From Actinomyces sp. ph3 (GTDB lineage: Bacteria > Actinomycetota > Actinomycetes > Actinomycetales > Actinomycetaceae): a stretch of 64,000 nucleotides of DNA. The stretch is from contig NZ_CAGY01000002.1 of NCBI RefSeq assembly GCF_000308055.1, positions 124,001-188,000 of the forward strand, read 5' to 3'. Position numbers and translations under genes: made by a program. The notes below the pieces were generated by a model. That model had not been told where the DNA came from. It worked only from the letters and a program-made list of their open reading frames with translations, and made no database searches. Shown in pieces: positions 34,415-44,464 of this stretch (position 1 is its first letter; each line of letters starts with the position of its first letter).

Positions 34415-35392
34415 ATGACGATTACAGCTGCAGTAGACGGTTCTTCTTTGGGCAATCCCGGACCTGCTGGATGGGCATGGGTGGTCTCAGCGGATTGTTG
34501 GGATGCGGGTGGTTGGCCCAGTGGTACCAACAACTTGGGCGAATTGAATGCTGTCCTCGAGCTGCTCAATGCCACCGCCCAAGCCGGTTTGGCCGACGAA
34601 GATCTCCACATCCTCGCAGACTCTCAGTACGCAATTAATGTGATTTCCAAGTGGTCACCCGGGTGGAAAAAGCGCGGGTGGGTTAAGGCCGATAAGAAAC
34701 CCATCAAAAACCTTGAACTCATTCAAGAAATCGACCGCGCCATGCAGGGGCGCACAGTTACCTTCGAGTGGGTGAAGGGACATGCCGGACACCCACTCAA
34801 CGAGCGTGCCGATGACGCAGCACGTTCCTGCGCGGAAGCCTACCGCGATGGCCGCGATATTCCTCGAGGCCCAGGGTTTGTTATCACCGACAGCACTGAA
34901 CAAGACACAGCTAGGTCCAAGACCGATGTTGCTTCAACAAGCACAGAAAGCGCATCGACGGAATTCGAGCCCTCCACTCCCACAGCTGATGCCGCCTCGG
35001 CAGGCAGGGAAATTCCGGGAAACGCAACGGATATGGAAATAACGGAAGAGGCACTCGAACGCCAATTCCTTGACGCATGGCTGCGCTCAGACTCTCAAGC
35101 CCTCAAAGCACTTCAGGCCCCCGGTTGCATGCGCATCTGGCACAACGGTTCTCTCACTCAAGGTTTGGAAGGGCGCGCACCCGAGCACGCGGAGTCCTCA
35201 AATTTCCAGGTCAACCGCCTGCAGGGCACAAGCAGCCACCACAACACCGCTGAAAGCTACCCGGATGCATGGGTCATCACCTACGTTCTAACGTGGACGG
35301 GCGGAAAACTGCGCGAAAGCAGCACCTGGGTTGCAGGGGAAAACGGGCCTCGAATTCTCATGCACCAGTCCTCACCGATCTCGGCTCGCTAA
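34415..35392 (+). CDS. rnhA: Ribonuclease HI with an additional C-terminal NTF2-like domain
   Basis: Residues 1-150 are RNase HI: AVDGSSLGNPGPAGWAW (catalytic Asp), LGELNAV (Glu), ILADSQYAI (Asp), VKGHAGHPLNERADDAA (His and Asp). It removes RNA from RNA-DNA hybrids. A Ser/Thr-rich linker (about 165-205) leads to a C-terminal ~120-residue domain (FLDAWLRSDSQALKAL, CMRIWHNGSLTQGLEG, VTYVLTW-like strands) resembling NTF2/SnoaL folds, which ordinary RNase HI lacks. GAGGA is 7 bases before the ATG. It is 325 residues versus about 150 for plain RNase HI. Confidence 0.85.
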   Translation: MTITAAVDGSSLGNPGPAGWAWVVSADCWDAGGWPSGTNNLGELNAVLELLNATAQAGLADEDLHILADSQYAINVISKWSPGWKKRGWVKADKKPIKNLELIQEIDRAMQGRTVTFEWVKGHAGHPLNERADDAARSCAEAYRDGRDIPRGPGFVITDSTEQDTARSKTDVASTSTESASTEFEPSTPTADAASAGREIPGNATDMEITEEALERQFLDAWLRSDSQALKALQAPGCMRIWHNGSLTQGLEGRAPEHAESSNFQVNRLQGTSSHHNTAESYPDAWVITYVLTWTGGKLRESSTWVAGENGPRILMHQSSPISAR

Positions 35393-35502
35393 CTTGTTTT
35401 ACCTCGGTAACTCGAGTTGCTGAAGATCTGAGACCTTCCGGGTTAGCCGATACATTCGGTTTCAATTCGTGAACACCGCATGCAGGTCCTGTTCCGACTG
35501 CC

Positions 35503-35514
35503 AAGAATAGAAGA
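35503..35514 (+). promoter_or_regulatory. -10 box of a probable leaderless azlC promoter
   Basis: AAGAAT (35503-35508) is followed by AGAAGA and directly by the ATG at 35515. Confidence 0.4.
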
Positions 35515-36204
35515 ATGCCATCCTCAACCCGCGCGGAAATCCTCACCGGAATCCGCATGACCGCACCCATTGCGGCGGGCTATATTCCTCTGGGGATTGC
35601 ATACGGCATTTTGGTCATGCAGCTTGGTATGCCCTGGTGGATGGCACCAGCACTCTCTCTCGCTGCCTATTCGGGGTCGGCGGAGCTCCTTGTTATTACT
35701 TTGGCGGCCTCACACACCCCCATCGCCGTCATTGCTGTGACGATGCTGCTCGTCAACTTCCGGCATCTCTTCTACGCATTCTCCTTCCCTCTTCACCTGG
35801 TTGAGGGCAAGCTCGCGCGCCTATTTTCCATGTACGCCCTGGTTGATGAGGCCTACGCAATCACCGCTGCGCGCCCCGAAGGCTGGACAAAGCCTCGTCT
35901 TCTTGCCATGCAAGTCACCTATCACGCGACATGGGTAGCCTCCGGTTTGGTTGGCGTTCTTGCAGGGTCTTTCATTCCCGCACAGATCCAGGGCCTGGAT
36001 TTCGCGCTCACGGCATTGTTTATCACCCTCACCGTCGACTCAATTCGTTCCCTCAAGGACATTCCCTCGGTTGTTTTGGCGGCTGGATCATTCCTCATCG
36101 CAATGCTGCTCTGGCCACAACAACGACTTTTGCTCGCACTGCTGCTATTCGTCGCTTCCCTTGTGGTGCGCCATATGCTTGCAAAAAGAGGTGAGGAGTC
36201 CTGA
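35515..36204 (+). CDS. azlC: AzlC-family branched-chain amino-acid exporter, large subunit
   Basis: The 229-residue protein has the AzlC pattern: PIAAGYIPLGIAYGIL near the start, AAYSGSAELL, and NFRHLFYAFSFPLHL, with about five to six membrane helices. AzlC and AzlD (BrnFE in corynebacteria) form an exporter of branched-chain amino acids or methionine. The stop codon overlaps the AzlD start. Confidence 0.9.
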   Translation: MPSSTRAEILTGIRMTAPIAAGYIPLGIAYGILVMQLGMPWWMAPALSLAAYSGSAELLVITLAASHTPIAVIAVTMLLVNFRHLFYAFSFPLHLVEGKLARLFSMYALVDEAYAITAARPEGWTKPRLLAMQVTYHATWVASGLVGVLAGSFIPAQIQGLDFALTALFITLTVDSIRSLKDIPSVVLAAGSFLIAMLLWPQQRLLLALLLFVASLVVRHMLAKRGEES

Positions 36205-36533
36205 TGTCTCACTCGCTCCCCTACCTCCTCGGAATCCTCCTGGTCGTCTTCGTCATCGACTTCACCTTGCGGGCGCTCCCCTTCAAAATCCTTGAGCCTC
36301 TGCGCGAGTCCAGCTTCGTTCGGAATATGGCCGTGTGGATGCCTCCGGGAATTCTGCTAATCCTCGTCTTGGCGACTCTCAGCGATAACGCGGGCGCTGC
36401 GGGCTCCCAGTGGTGGGCAGCCATTGTCGCAACCGCCATTACGGTTGTTGTCCACCTAGCAACAAAGCGACGCCTCCTGTGGAGCGTCGGTCTTGGGACA
36501 CTCAGCTACATCCTCATGCTGAACTGGCTCTAG
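36204..36533 (+). CDS. azlD: AzlD-family branched-chain amino-acid exporter, small subunit
   Basis: The 109-residue protein has four hydrophobic helices and the AzlD features ALPFKILEPLRES and WMPPGILLILVLAT. It is the obligate partner of AzlC. The ATG overlaps the azlC stop (ATGA). It is followed 31 bp later by a separate, apparently leaderless, hydrolase gene. Confidence 0.9.
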   Translation: MSHSLPYLLGILLVVFVIDFTLRALPFKILEPLRESSFVRNMAVWMPPGILLILVLATLSDNAGAAGSQWWAAIVATAITVVVHLATKRRLLWSVGLGTLSYILMLNWL

Positions 36534-36552
36534 AGAAACTCGCTAAACGGGC

Positions 36553-36564
36553 TACTGTTGTCCC
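36553..36564 (+). promoter_or_regulatory. -10 box of a probable leaderless promoter
   Basis: TACTGT (36553-36558) is followed by TGTCCC and directly by the ATG at 36565. Confidence 0.5.
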
Positions 36565-37875
36565 ATGCGTACGACCTCTTACACTCACCACGCTCACACC
36601 GTTTACGAGCACCGCCTTGACGTTCCCCTCGATCACACTCGCCCCCTGGGCGCTGACAACCCCAGTATCGAGATCTTCGCGCGCGAGGTCGTGCGTCCCG
36701 GCAAGGAAAACGCGCCCTACGCAGTCTTCCTCCAAGGTGGCCCCGGCTACCCCAGCCCTCGTTTCGGCACCTTTGACAGCGGGTGGATCAACCGCCTGCT
36801 GCAGGATTACCGCGTGGTCCTTCTCGATCAACGAGGCACCGGTCAGTCCACCCGCATGGACGCCCAATCCCTTTCCTTCCTTTCGACAGCGCAGGAAAAG
36901 GCAGATTACCTGCGCTATTTCCGCCAAGACCAGATCGTCTACGATGCCGAGGCTTTCCGTCACGAGCTCGCCGGAGAAGAGCCGTGGACAACCTTGGGCC
37001 AATCTTTCGGCGGATTCATCACCACGTCTTACCTCTCGCTTGCTCCCCAAGGCCTCAAGGCCAGCCTCATCACGGGAGGCCTACCCGGCCTCGTCCATGT
37101 CGATGAGATCTACCGCCTGACCTACCAGCGAACGGCTGCGCGCAACCGCGTTTTCTTCCAGCGTCACCCCGAGGACGAAACAACAGTCCGCGAGATCGCC
37201 GCACACCTGCGCGATACCGAAGAGCTTCTTCCCACCGGCGAGCGCCTCAGCAGCGCACGCTTCCGCCAGATCGGCATGATGCTGGGCGGACAGGGACGCA
37301 CCGACCAGCTCCACTACCTGCTCGAGGGCCCGTGGGTGACCGTCAAGGGCCAGCGCCGTCTCTCCACCCAATTCCTCGAAGCAATCGCAGACGCAACGAA
37401 CGTCGCCCCGATTTACGGTGTTTTCCAGGAGTTCATCTACGCCTGCGCAACTCCAGAATTGCACGGAACTGCAACGAATTGGTCGGCTGATCGCCTGGCT
37501 GAAGAGATCCCCGGATTCGCGAAAGACGCAGATCCCTTGGATACTTCCGAGCCCTATTACCTGACGGGTGAGCACTTTATGCGCCGTGTCTTCGACGAGG
37601 ACCCGGGACTCGCTCCCTTGGCAGAGGTTGCCGATATCCTCGCGCAGGTGAAGGATGTAGCGCCGGTTTATCTTCCCGAGGTCTTGGCTGAGAATTCCGT
37701 TCCCGTTGCCGCCGCGGTCTACTACGACGACATGTTTGTGCCGCGCGAGCTCTCGCTTCAGACGGGCGAACTCATGGGCGCTCACCACTACATCACGAAT
37801 GAGTACCAACACGACGGCTCTGCCTATTCGGGAGGAAAGGTTGTCGACCACCTGCTGGGGCTACTCGCAGATTAA
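36565..37875 (+). CDS. Prolyl-iminopeptidase-like alpha/beta hydrolase
   Basis: The 436-residue protein has an early LQGGPGYPSPRFG oxyanion segment typical of the proline iminopeptidase (S33) group, DQRGTGQST, and the nucleophile elbow GQSFGG. A catalytic His is likely near the C-terminus (HDGSAYSGGKV). It is longer than Pip (about 310 residues) because of a lid insertion, as in the tricorn-interacting aminopeptidases. It probably releases N-terminal amino acids from peptides in the cytoplasm. Confidence 0.87.
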   Translation: MRTTSYTHHAHTVYEHRLDVPLDHTRPLGADNPSIEIFAREVVRPGKENAPYAVFLQGGPGYPSPRFGTFDSGWINRLLQDYRVVLLDQRGTGQSTRMDAQSLSFLSTAQEKADYLRYFRQDQIVYDAEAFRHELAGEEPWTTLGQSFGGFITTSYLSLAPQGLKASLITGGLPGLVHVDEIYRLTYQRTAARNRVFFQRHPEDETTVREIAAHLRDTEELLPTGERLSSARFRQIGMMLGGQGRTDQLHYLLEGPWVTVKGQRRLSTQFLEAIADATNVAPIYGVFQEFIYACATPELHGTATNWSADRLAEEIPGFAKDADPLDTSEPYYLTGEHFMRRVFDEDPGLAPLAEVADILAQVKDVAPVYLPEVLAENSVPVAAAVYYDDMFVPRELSLQTGELMGAHHYITNEYQHDGSAYSGGKVVDHLLGLLAD

Positions 37876-37952
37876 TGCCTAGAGGCAGTGAGACACTTTC
37901 GTGAATATTCCGACGAGGCGCAGACGTGCGCGCGTCAACACGGTAATCTTAA

Positions 37953-38978
<1,026 letters not shown>

Positions 38979-39014
38979 GCTGCGCTCTACCAGTTCACCT
39001 GACTGAGCGTTAAA

Positions 39015-39050
39015 GGAGGGGGCGCCCGCCACACGGCGGGCACCCCCTCC
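39015..39050. terminator. Bidirectional terminator between nrdF and the orphan tip adhesin
   Basis: A 16-bp stem GGAGGGGG...CCCGCC with one mismatch and an ACAC loop is followed by TTCATCTATTTCTT on the plus strand. Confidence 0.75.
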
Positions 39051-39062
39051 TTCATCTATTTC

Positions 39063-41702
39063 TTAGGCTTCGAGCCCTTCGCGACGCTTCATCCACAGAA
39101 TCGCACCGGCTGCGACCATCAGTACCGCACCGGCACCGAGGTACGGGTAGATACCCGTTGACCCCGACAGGGGCAGATGACCAACTTGGGTATCTACGAC
39201 GCGTATACCCGGAAGAGCGGCATCCCCTGTACCGGCCTTTGCGAGCAGAACTCGCACGGAGGTGAATCCTTCATCGGCCCCAAAATCGGTCGTAATCACG
39301 GTCGAGGCAGCAGAATCAGTTCCAACGCTGATATGGAAGGGAATGGGACGAGGCAACAAAACATGACCCGCTGGGGCACGCGTTTCGACCAACCAATACG
39401 AGCGGTCTACTTCTAGTGGCGCACTGACGAAGGCAGATCCGCCCTCGAGGACGCTCACGGGGATACCGCTCAGGGCCTCGTTGTCATAGATCGCAAAAGC
39501 TGCACCCTCCAAGGGGTAAGTCCCATCCTCATTCCTCTGACCGATGGGCTGAGTCCCGGCCTTCTCAACGCGGATGGTACGTGGACGAACCGGAGCACAT
39601 GCCTCGTTATTGCTCACGCCATCGTGGTCGTAGGGAGCGCTGACGATGTTATACAAACCGTTCTTAGGAGTCAGGCGGTCCTTCGTTGTCTTGCAGTCCA
39701 ATGAAGCCTCGTTGTAACCCGAGGCATTGCGATCCCTGCGGACCTTCATGCGGATATACCAAGTGGCAGACTTGCCGGCTTCAACGTTGGTCCCCGTAGT
39801 GAGCACGTAGGAGGAGGCGCTACCTTGCTGGCGTGCGCGCCCAAGACCGTCAAGAGATTCAGCAATCGCTACTGAGCGTACTGAAAGTCCCGGAGCAAAC
39901 TGTGGGGTATCAACCAGGCGGCCGGTTGTTCCTGCGATAGTGCCGTCATTGGTTGCAGTAATGCGGTACGTGACGGTGATATCGTCCGTCGTCGCCCCTT
40001 CAACGCTCTCAAGGGCTTTCTCAATGCGCAGCTTGGGGGCCTTCTGTTCATTGGTAAAGGTGCAGGTAATGGGAAGCGCTGCGACAGAATGTGCCGGTGC
40101 AACCTCTGAGAAGTCCACGCCACCTGTGAAGGGATCACGACTGACATTCACGCGTTCACCCACGCCATTCAGGCAGGTCACATCTTTGAGCTGCCAGCGG
40201 GCGGCATTGGGGTCATCGCTAACCATCCACGGACCGAAGTAGCCAGGTTCGCCAAATCGCAGGGGTCTTCTACCTGGGATTGTCGGACCGGTTTCTGCAA
40301 TAACAAACTCTGAATACCCGGGAATGAAGGCCTGGTAGCCACTTGTGACAGTGCCGCTTTCGCCATAGCCCGTCGGGGTCAGTGGTGAATCTGCAAAAGA
40401 AGACCAGTCGACGAAGGAATCCACCTGTTCATAGAGCGACAGAGGGGTCCCGGTCGGAGAAGTCCAGTCACCCACACCCAGGGTTGTAAAGCCGAATCGG
40501 GGAATTGTTGTCCCAACGGCCGCAGACTCTTCGCTAATCTTCTTCGCCACTCGCACGTAACGTTCTTGACTAAAAGAGCCGTAGAGGCAGCCGAAGGAAC
40601 TCTGGTTTTCCTTCGTCGTAAAGGTAGAAACCGGCGTTGCGCCCGCCGGGGGCTTTGCGGGGCAGGTTCCATCGGCACTGGGGACAAAACCAAAAAGCAC
40701 GAGGCGGTAAGGGATCCCGTCAACAGTGATGGTCCGATCGGAGGTTGTCTTCGTGATAGACAAGACGTCATCGGAGGCGGGTGTCTGATCGGGCTTCCCC
40801 GCTGACTGCGGATAGTAGTTCGGGTAATCGGTGTAGATATCGCGATCGCCCTTACCTTCACCCACAAAGCTGTAGCAGTACCAGACTCCGTCACCATTTT
40901 CGCGGGTCAGCGCGTAGTAGGGGGCATTCGTTGGACAAGTTCGGGGAGCAGAAGCACGCGAAATCAACTTATAGGGACCACCCGTGCGAGCAACCGCAGT
41001 CGTGTCGGTGTCGTTGTCGGTTTCGTGTTGATCGAAGGGGAAAGACTCTTCGAGGTCTCCCAGACGGATATCGAAGGAAGAGTGGACCCAGTGGATCTTT
41101 GAAGAGATCGGGAAGTTATTGTGTCGCACCGTACCGATGAGGAAGGTGTCATTCAAAGACACTGTTCCGGGGTTATTGGGCTTATAGCCCAGCGCACTGG
41201 TCGTTGATGCGGAAATGGCGTAAGGGGTGTAATCACCGTAATAGGGGTACTGATAGACACTGGCCAGGTGATACTCCCATGCAATACCGCGGGTGATGTA
41301 GGACCAGTAGTCGTTCTGCGCGACAGACGCGTCCAACCACTTTTGGGAATACCCAGCCCTATAAGGAACAGAGCTTTCATTCGAATCAGCGGAGTTATAG
41401 GATTCCATCCCTTTGATCACGCCGAAGTAGGAATTATCAGGTACAACCGTTGTGCGGTCGGTTTCTGAGTCATTGAGGACGGCCTGACCAATACGCCCTT
41501 GAGAACGCGAGAGCGTAATGCTTGCAGCGCCTGGAGTTTCTAGGGGAGCATCTGCTACTGCGCTTGATTGAAAACTCGCTACTCCCGGAAGAGCAACCAG
41601 CGTTGTCAGGATGCACGAAACCAGAGCATAGCGAGCACGATTCCTCCGTTGAGAACTACGCTGCGCATGCTGCGGGTGGGGGGCAGTACTGAACCGGTCC
41701 AT
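39063..41702 (-). CDS. Orphan fimbrial tip-type adhesin with LPLSG sorting signal
   Basis: The 879-residue protein is a clear paralogue of the tip adhesin at 17.9-20.9 kb. Shared blocks include ITRG(I/T)-W, GYKPNNPG, (L/I)GT-RHNN-PI, LKDV-CLNG(V/I)GE, CTFTNE-APKLRIEK, VETRAPAGHVLLPRP and the ending DTQVGHLPLSGS-GIYPYLG. It has a signal peptide, and LPLSG lies at about 843-847 before a hydrophobic helix and basic tail. No pilin or sortase gene is adjacent. By analogy with A. oris CafA it could be a second tip that uses another operon's shaft. A clear promoter lies just upstream. Confidence 0.88.
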   Translation of the reverse strand: MDRFSTAPHPQHAQRSSQRRNRARYALVSCILTTLVALPGVASFQSSAVADAPLETPGAASITLSRSQGRIGQAVLNDSETDRTTVVPDNSYFGVIKGMESYNSADSNESSVPYRAGYSQKWLDASVAQNDYWSYITRGIAWEYHLASVYQYPYYGDYTPYAISASTTSALGYKPNNPGTVSLNDTFLIGTVRHNNFPISSKIHWVHSSFDIRLGDLEESFPFDQHETDNDTDTTAVARTGGPYKLISRASAPRTCPTNAPYYALTRENGDGVWYCYSFVGEGKGDRDIYTDYPNYYPQSAGKPDQTPASDDVLSITKTTSDRTITVDGIPYRLVLFGFVPSADGTCPAKPPAGATPVSTFTTKENQSSFGCLYGSFSQERYVRVAKKISEESAAVGTTIPRFGFTTLGVGDWTSPTGTPLSLYEQVDSFVDWSSFADSPLTPTGYGESGTVTSGYQAFIPGYSEFVIAETGPTIPGRRPLRFGEPGYFGPWMVSDDPNAARWQLKDVTCLNGVGERVNVSRDPFTGGVDFSEVAPAHSVAALPITCTFTNEQKAPKLRIEKALESVEGATTDDITVTYRITATNDGTIAGTTGRLVDTPQFAPGLSVRSVAIAESLDGLGRARQQGSASSYVLTTGTNVEAGKSATWYIRMKVRRDRNASGYNEASLDCKTTKDRLTPKNGLYNIVSAPYDHDGVSNNEACAPVRPRTIRVEKAGTQPIGQRNEDGTYPLEGAAFAIYDNEALSGIPVSVLEGGSAFVSAPLEVDRSYWLVETRAPAGHVLLPRPIPFHISVGTDSAASTVITTDFGADEGFTSVRVLLAKAGTGDAALPGIRVVDTQVGHLPLSGSTGIYPYLGAGAVLMVAAGAILWMKRREGLEA

Positions 41703-41729
41703 GCGTCTCCATTTCAGGGATCTTCCACG

Positions 41730-41757
41730 AGTTTAACAGCGCTAATTGATATGGCAA
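41730..41757 (-). promoter_or_regulatory. Promoter of the orphan tip adhesin
   Basis: On the minus strand TTGCCA (41757-41752), a 16-base spacer and TAAACT (41735-41730). A short leader with GGAGA before the ATG follows. Confidence 0.6.
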
Positions 41758-41858
41758 ACAGCTGGTGAAACACATTTCGATAACACCTCGACATAGCCCC
41801 ACGCGGCGACTTCACCCCACCCAATTGGTGCCGAAACGGTAAAATACCCGTGTAGACC

Positions 41859-41881
41859 TGTCGATACTTTAAGTGTCGATA
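41859..41881. promoter_or_regulatory. Direct repeat TGTCGATA upstream of the fhaA operon
   Basis: TGTCGATA occurs at 41859 and again 15 bp later at 41874, 43 bp before the fhaA start. It is a possible regulator site or promoter element; not identified. Confidence 0.3.
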
Positions 41882-41923
41882 TGTCTGAGAGAAGAGGAAG
41901 ACCGCGAACAAGGAACAGATGAC

Positions 41924-42625
41924 ATGGGCATTTTTGACCGTTTTGAAAACGCCGTTGAGCGCGGCGTGAACGGTGCTTTTTCTCGTGTGTTCCGTTCTGG
42001 GATCAAAGCCGTTGACGTTACCTCTGCACTCAAACGCGCGATGGATGACCATGTCCAAGAACTGTCAACGGACCGCGCAATCGCGCCAAATCACTTCACT
42101 ATCCGTATGGCGCCAGCAGACATGAACGCACTGGGTGACCTCGATATTCTTTCCGACGAATTCGTTCAGCAAGCCACCGACTACGCACAGTCTCAGGGCT
42201 ACTCACTTCTGGGGCCGATCTCCATCGACTTCACACAAGATAGCGATGAATTCACCGGCCAGCTCCAGGTTCAGGCACGCAACGAACGCGGCGCAGCGGC
42301 CCCGGCCACGGCCTCGTCACCTTCACCCGAGCACCCCATCATTGACGTCGACGGAGAGAAGTGGCTTCTTACTGAACCCGTCACCGTCATTGGCCGCGGA
42401 ACCGAGGCCGATATTACCGTCGCTGATTCGGGAGTGTCCCGCCGCCACCTGGAACTTCGTATCACCCCAACCGGCGTTATAGCTACCGATCTGGGCTCGA
42501 CAAATGGTACCTTCGTCGAAGGACACCGCATCGACGCGGCGACCCTTCTTGACGGAAACCAGATCACCATCGGCCGCACCCGTATCTTGTTCTGGACGCA
42601 CCCGCAAAGTGAGGATGCCCAGTGA
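41924..42625 (+). CDS. fhaA: FHA-domain protein FhaA (DUF3662)
   Basis: The 233-residue protein has an N-terminal DUF3662 domain (MGIFDRFENAVERGVNGAF) and a C-terminal FHA domain with VIGRGTEADI, SRRHLEL and STNGTFVEG, which binds phosphothreonine. In mycobacteria FhaA binds phosphorylated kinase targets such as the MviN pseudokinase domain and regulates peptidoglycan synthesis. AAGGA lies about 9 bases before the ATG. It is the first gene of the operon and overlaps fhaB by four bases. Confidence 0.93.
   Translation: MGIFDRFENAVERGVNGAFSRVFRSGIKAVDVTSALKRAMDDHVQELSTDRAIAPNHFTIRMAPADMNALGDLDILSDEFVQQATDYAQSQGYSLLGPISIDFTQDSDEFTGQLQVQARNERGAAAPATASSPSPEHPIIDVDGEKWLLTEPVTVIGRGTEADITVADSGVSRRHLELRITPTGVIATDLGSTNGTFVEGHRIDAATLLDGNQITIGRTRILFWTHPQSEDAQ
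42306..42316 (+). repeat. Near copy (11 of 12) of the recurrent motif
   Basis: CCACGGCCTCG then T instead of G, inside fhaA. Confidence 0.45.
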
Positions 42626-43098
42626 CTTCTGATCTCACCTTTACCCTCTTCCGACTGGGATACCTTGTATTCCTTTGGCTCCTGGTCTTGGGAGCGGTCT
42701 CAACCCTGCGCCGAGATATTTTCGGCACTGTGGTGACCCCACGCGGAAAAGGCCGAAAGGACGCGGATCGCAAACGACGTGAGTCTCGTCGCGCAAAGAC
42801 CGGCACAGCTCCACGCAACCTGCTTCTCACCGGCGGCCCCCTCGTTGGAACAATCATCCCCCTGGGCGCCTCCCCCATCATCATTGGGCGTTCACCCTCG
42901 TCAACTCTCGTTTTGGAAGACGAATACGCCTCTTCCCAGCACGCCCGACTCACTCCTGCAGATGGTCAGTGGTGGATCGAAGACCTGGGGTCACGAAACG
43001 GAACTTTCGTGGATGACGAAAGGCTGACTTCGCCTCGGGAATTAAACGTTGGGGATATCGTCAGAATCGGCCAAACCACCCTTGAATTGGTGAAGTAA
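42622..43098 (+). CDS. fhaB: FHA-domain membrane protein FhaB (FipA)
   Basis: The 158-residue protein has one N-terminal membrane helix, a basic linker and a C-terminal FHA domain (IIIGRSPSSTL, SSQHARL, GSRNGTFVDDE). FhaB/FipA links kinase signalling to FtsZ-ring proteins in mycobacteria. The GTG start overlaps the fhaA stop (GTGA), and pstP begins one base after its stop. Confidence 0.92.
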   Translation: MTSDLTFTLFRLGYLVFLWLLVLGAVSTLRRDIFGTVVTPRGKGRKDADRKRRESRRAKTGTAPRNLLLTGGPLVGTIIPLGASPIIIGRSPSSTLVLEDEYASSQHARLTPADGQWWIEDLGSRNGTFVDDERLTSPRELNVGDIVRIGQTTLELVK

Positions 43099-43099
43099 C

Positions 43100-44464
43100 A
43101 TGCCCCAATCCAAGCCCGTCGAGTTCCACTACGCCGCTCGCAGCGACGTCGGCTTGGTGCGTCAAAATAACCAAGATTCTGGCTACGCAGGCGCAAATTT
43201 ACTGGTTTTGGCCGATGGAATGGGCGGTCCCGCGGGCGGCGATATCGCCTCGTCGGTCGCGATGGCTCACCTTGTTCCGCTGGACACCGACTCTCACCCG
43301 GCGGAATCTCTACTCCCCCTCCTTCGCGATGCTCTGATGGACGCTCACGAAGAGCTCTCCGAACGCTCGCAACATGATCCCGAGCTCGCAGGTTTGGGAA
43401 CAACTTGCATTGCAATTTTGCGTTCGGGTCGGAAGCTCGCCATGGTTCACATCGGCGATTCGCGCGCATACCTTCTGCGCGGGGACACCCTGACCCAGGT
43501 CACCACCGATCACTCTTTCGTTCAGTACCTGGTTGATAGCGGCCAAATCACTCCCGAAGAGGCCGAACACCATCCTCAGCGCAACGTCGTCATGCGCATT
43601 CTGGGTGATTCCCAAGCGGATGTCACCCCCGATGAAACCATGCGCGAGGCGATCGTCGGCGATCGCTGGCTCCTGTGCTCTGACGGGCTTTCCGGCGTTG
43701 TTTCTGCCGATACGATCGCCGAGGTCCTCACCGACGTCCACGATCCCGGTGAATGCGCTGAAGAGCTGATCCGCCTCGCGCTTCTTGCCGGCGGTCCAGA
43801 TAACGTCACCTGCGTTGTCGCCGATATCGTTCCCGCGGGTACCAACCCTCCCGCCGCGCCCCAGGTTGTCGGCGCAGCCGCAAAGGACCGCTTAGCTCCA
43901 ACCCGAGGTGGCGGTGGTGCAGCCGCGCGTGCAGCGGCCCTTTCTGCGCCTACGAAGTCGCTTCCTCAAGATGACGAGGCCGAGCCTGAGCTCCCCCGTC
44001 GCGCTCGCTTTGGGTGGGTACTTCCCCTCGTCTCATTGATTGCGGCCATTGCTGTTGTCGTCGGTGGATGGTTCGGCTGGAAGTGGAGCCAAACTCAGTA
44101 CTACGTGCTGGGCAAAGACGGCGCCGTGGTGATCTACCAAGGCATTCCGCAGTCGATTGGCTCGTGGAATCTCTCGCATGCGGTGGAAATTACCGATGTG
44201 AAGCTCGATCAGCTTGCCGCAGTCGACCAGCAGCGTCTACAAGAGCCGGTCACTCGAACTTCTCGCGGTGATATCGACGCCTATGTGTCAGTCCTACGAT
44301 CGAATGCCCGCGAGCGCGCTTTGGAGAAAGAACGCGAAGCGAAGCAGCAAAAGGAGCAGCAGGAACGCGAGCAAAATCAGAACAACCAGCAGGGACAAGA
44401 GGGCCAAGGTTCCACAGGCGATAATTCCGCCAATTCCTCGGCCAATCAGGAAGGGGGTAACTAA
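43100..44464 (+). CDS. pstP: PP2C-family Ser/Thr phosphatase PstP
   Basis: The 454-residue protein begins with a PP2C domain: DGMGGPAGGDIA, IGDSRAYL, TTDHSFVQYLV, LLCSDGLSG and GGPDNVTCV, with aspartates for the metal centre. A membrane helix (about 310-330) and an outer segment with a Gln/Glu/Asn-rich tail follow. It dephosphorylates PknA, PknB and their targets. Its stop overlaps the rodA start by one base. Confidence 0.94.
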   Translation: MPQSKPVEFHYAARSDVGLVRQNNQDSGYAGANLLVLADGMGGPAGGDIASSVAMAHLVPLDTDSHPAESLLPLLRDALMDAHEELSERSQHDPELAGLGTTCIAILRSGRKLAMVHIGDSRAYLLRGDTLTQVTTDHSFVQYLVDSGQITPEEAEHHPQRNVVMRILGDSQADVTPDETMREAIVGDRWLLCSDGLSGVVSADTIAEVLTDVHDPGECAEELIRLALLAGGPDNVTCVVADIVPAGTNPPAAPQVVGAAAKDRLAPTRGGGGAAARAAALSAPTKSLPQDDEAEPELPRRARFGWVLPLVSLIAAIAVVVGGWFGWKWSQTQYYVLGKDGAVVIYQGIPQSIGSWNLSHAVEITDVKLDQLAAVDQQRLQEPVTRTSRGDIDAYVSVLRSNARERALEKEREAKQQKEQQEREQNQNNQQGQEGQGSTGDNSANSSANQEGGN

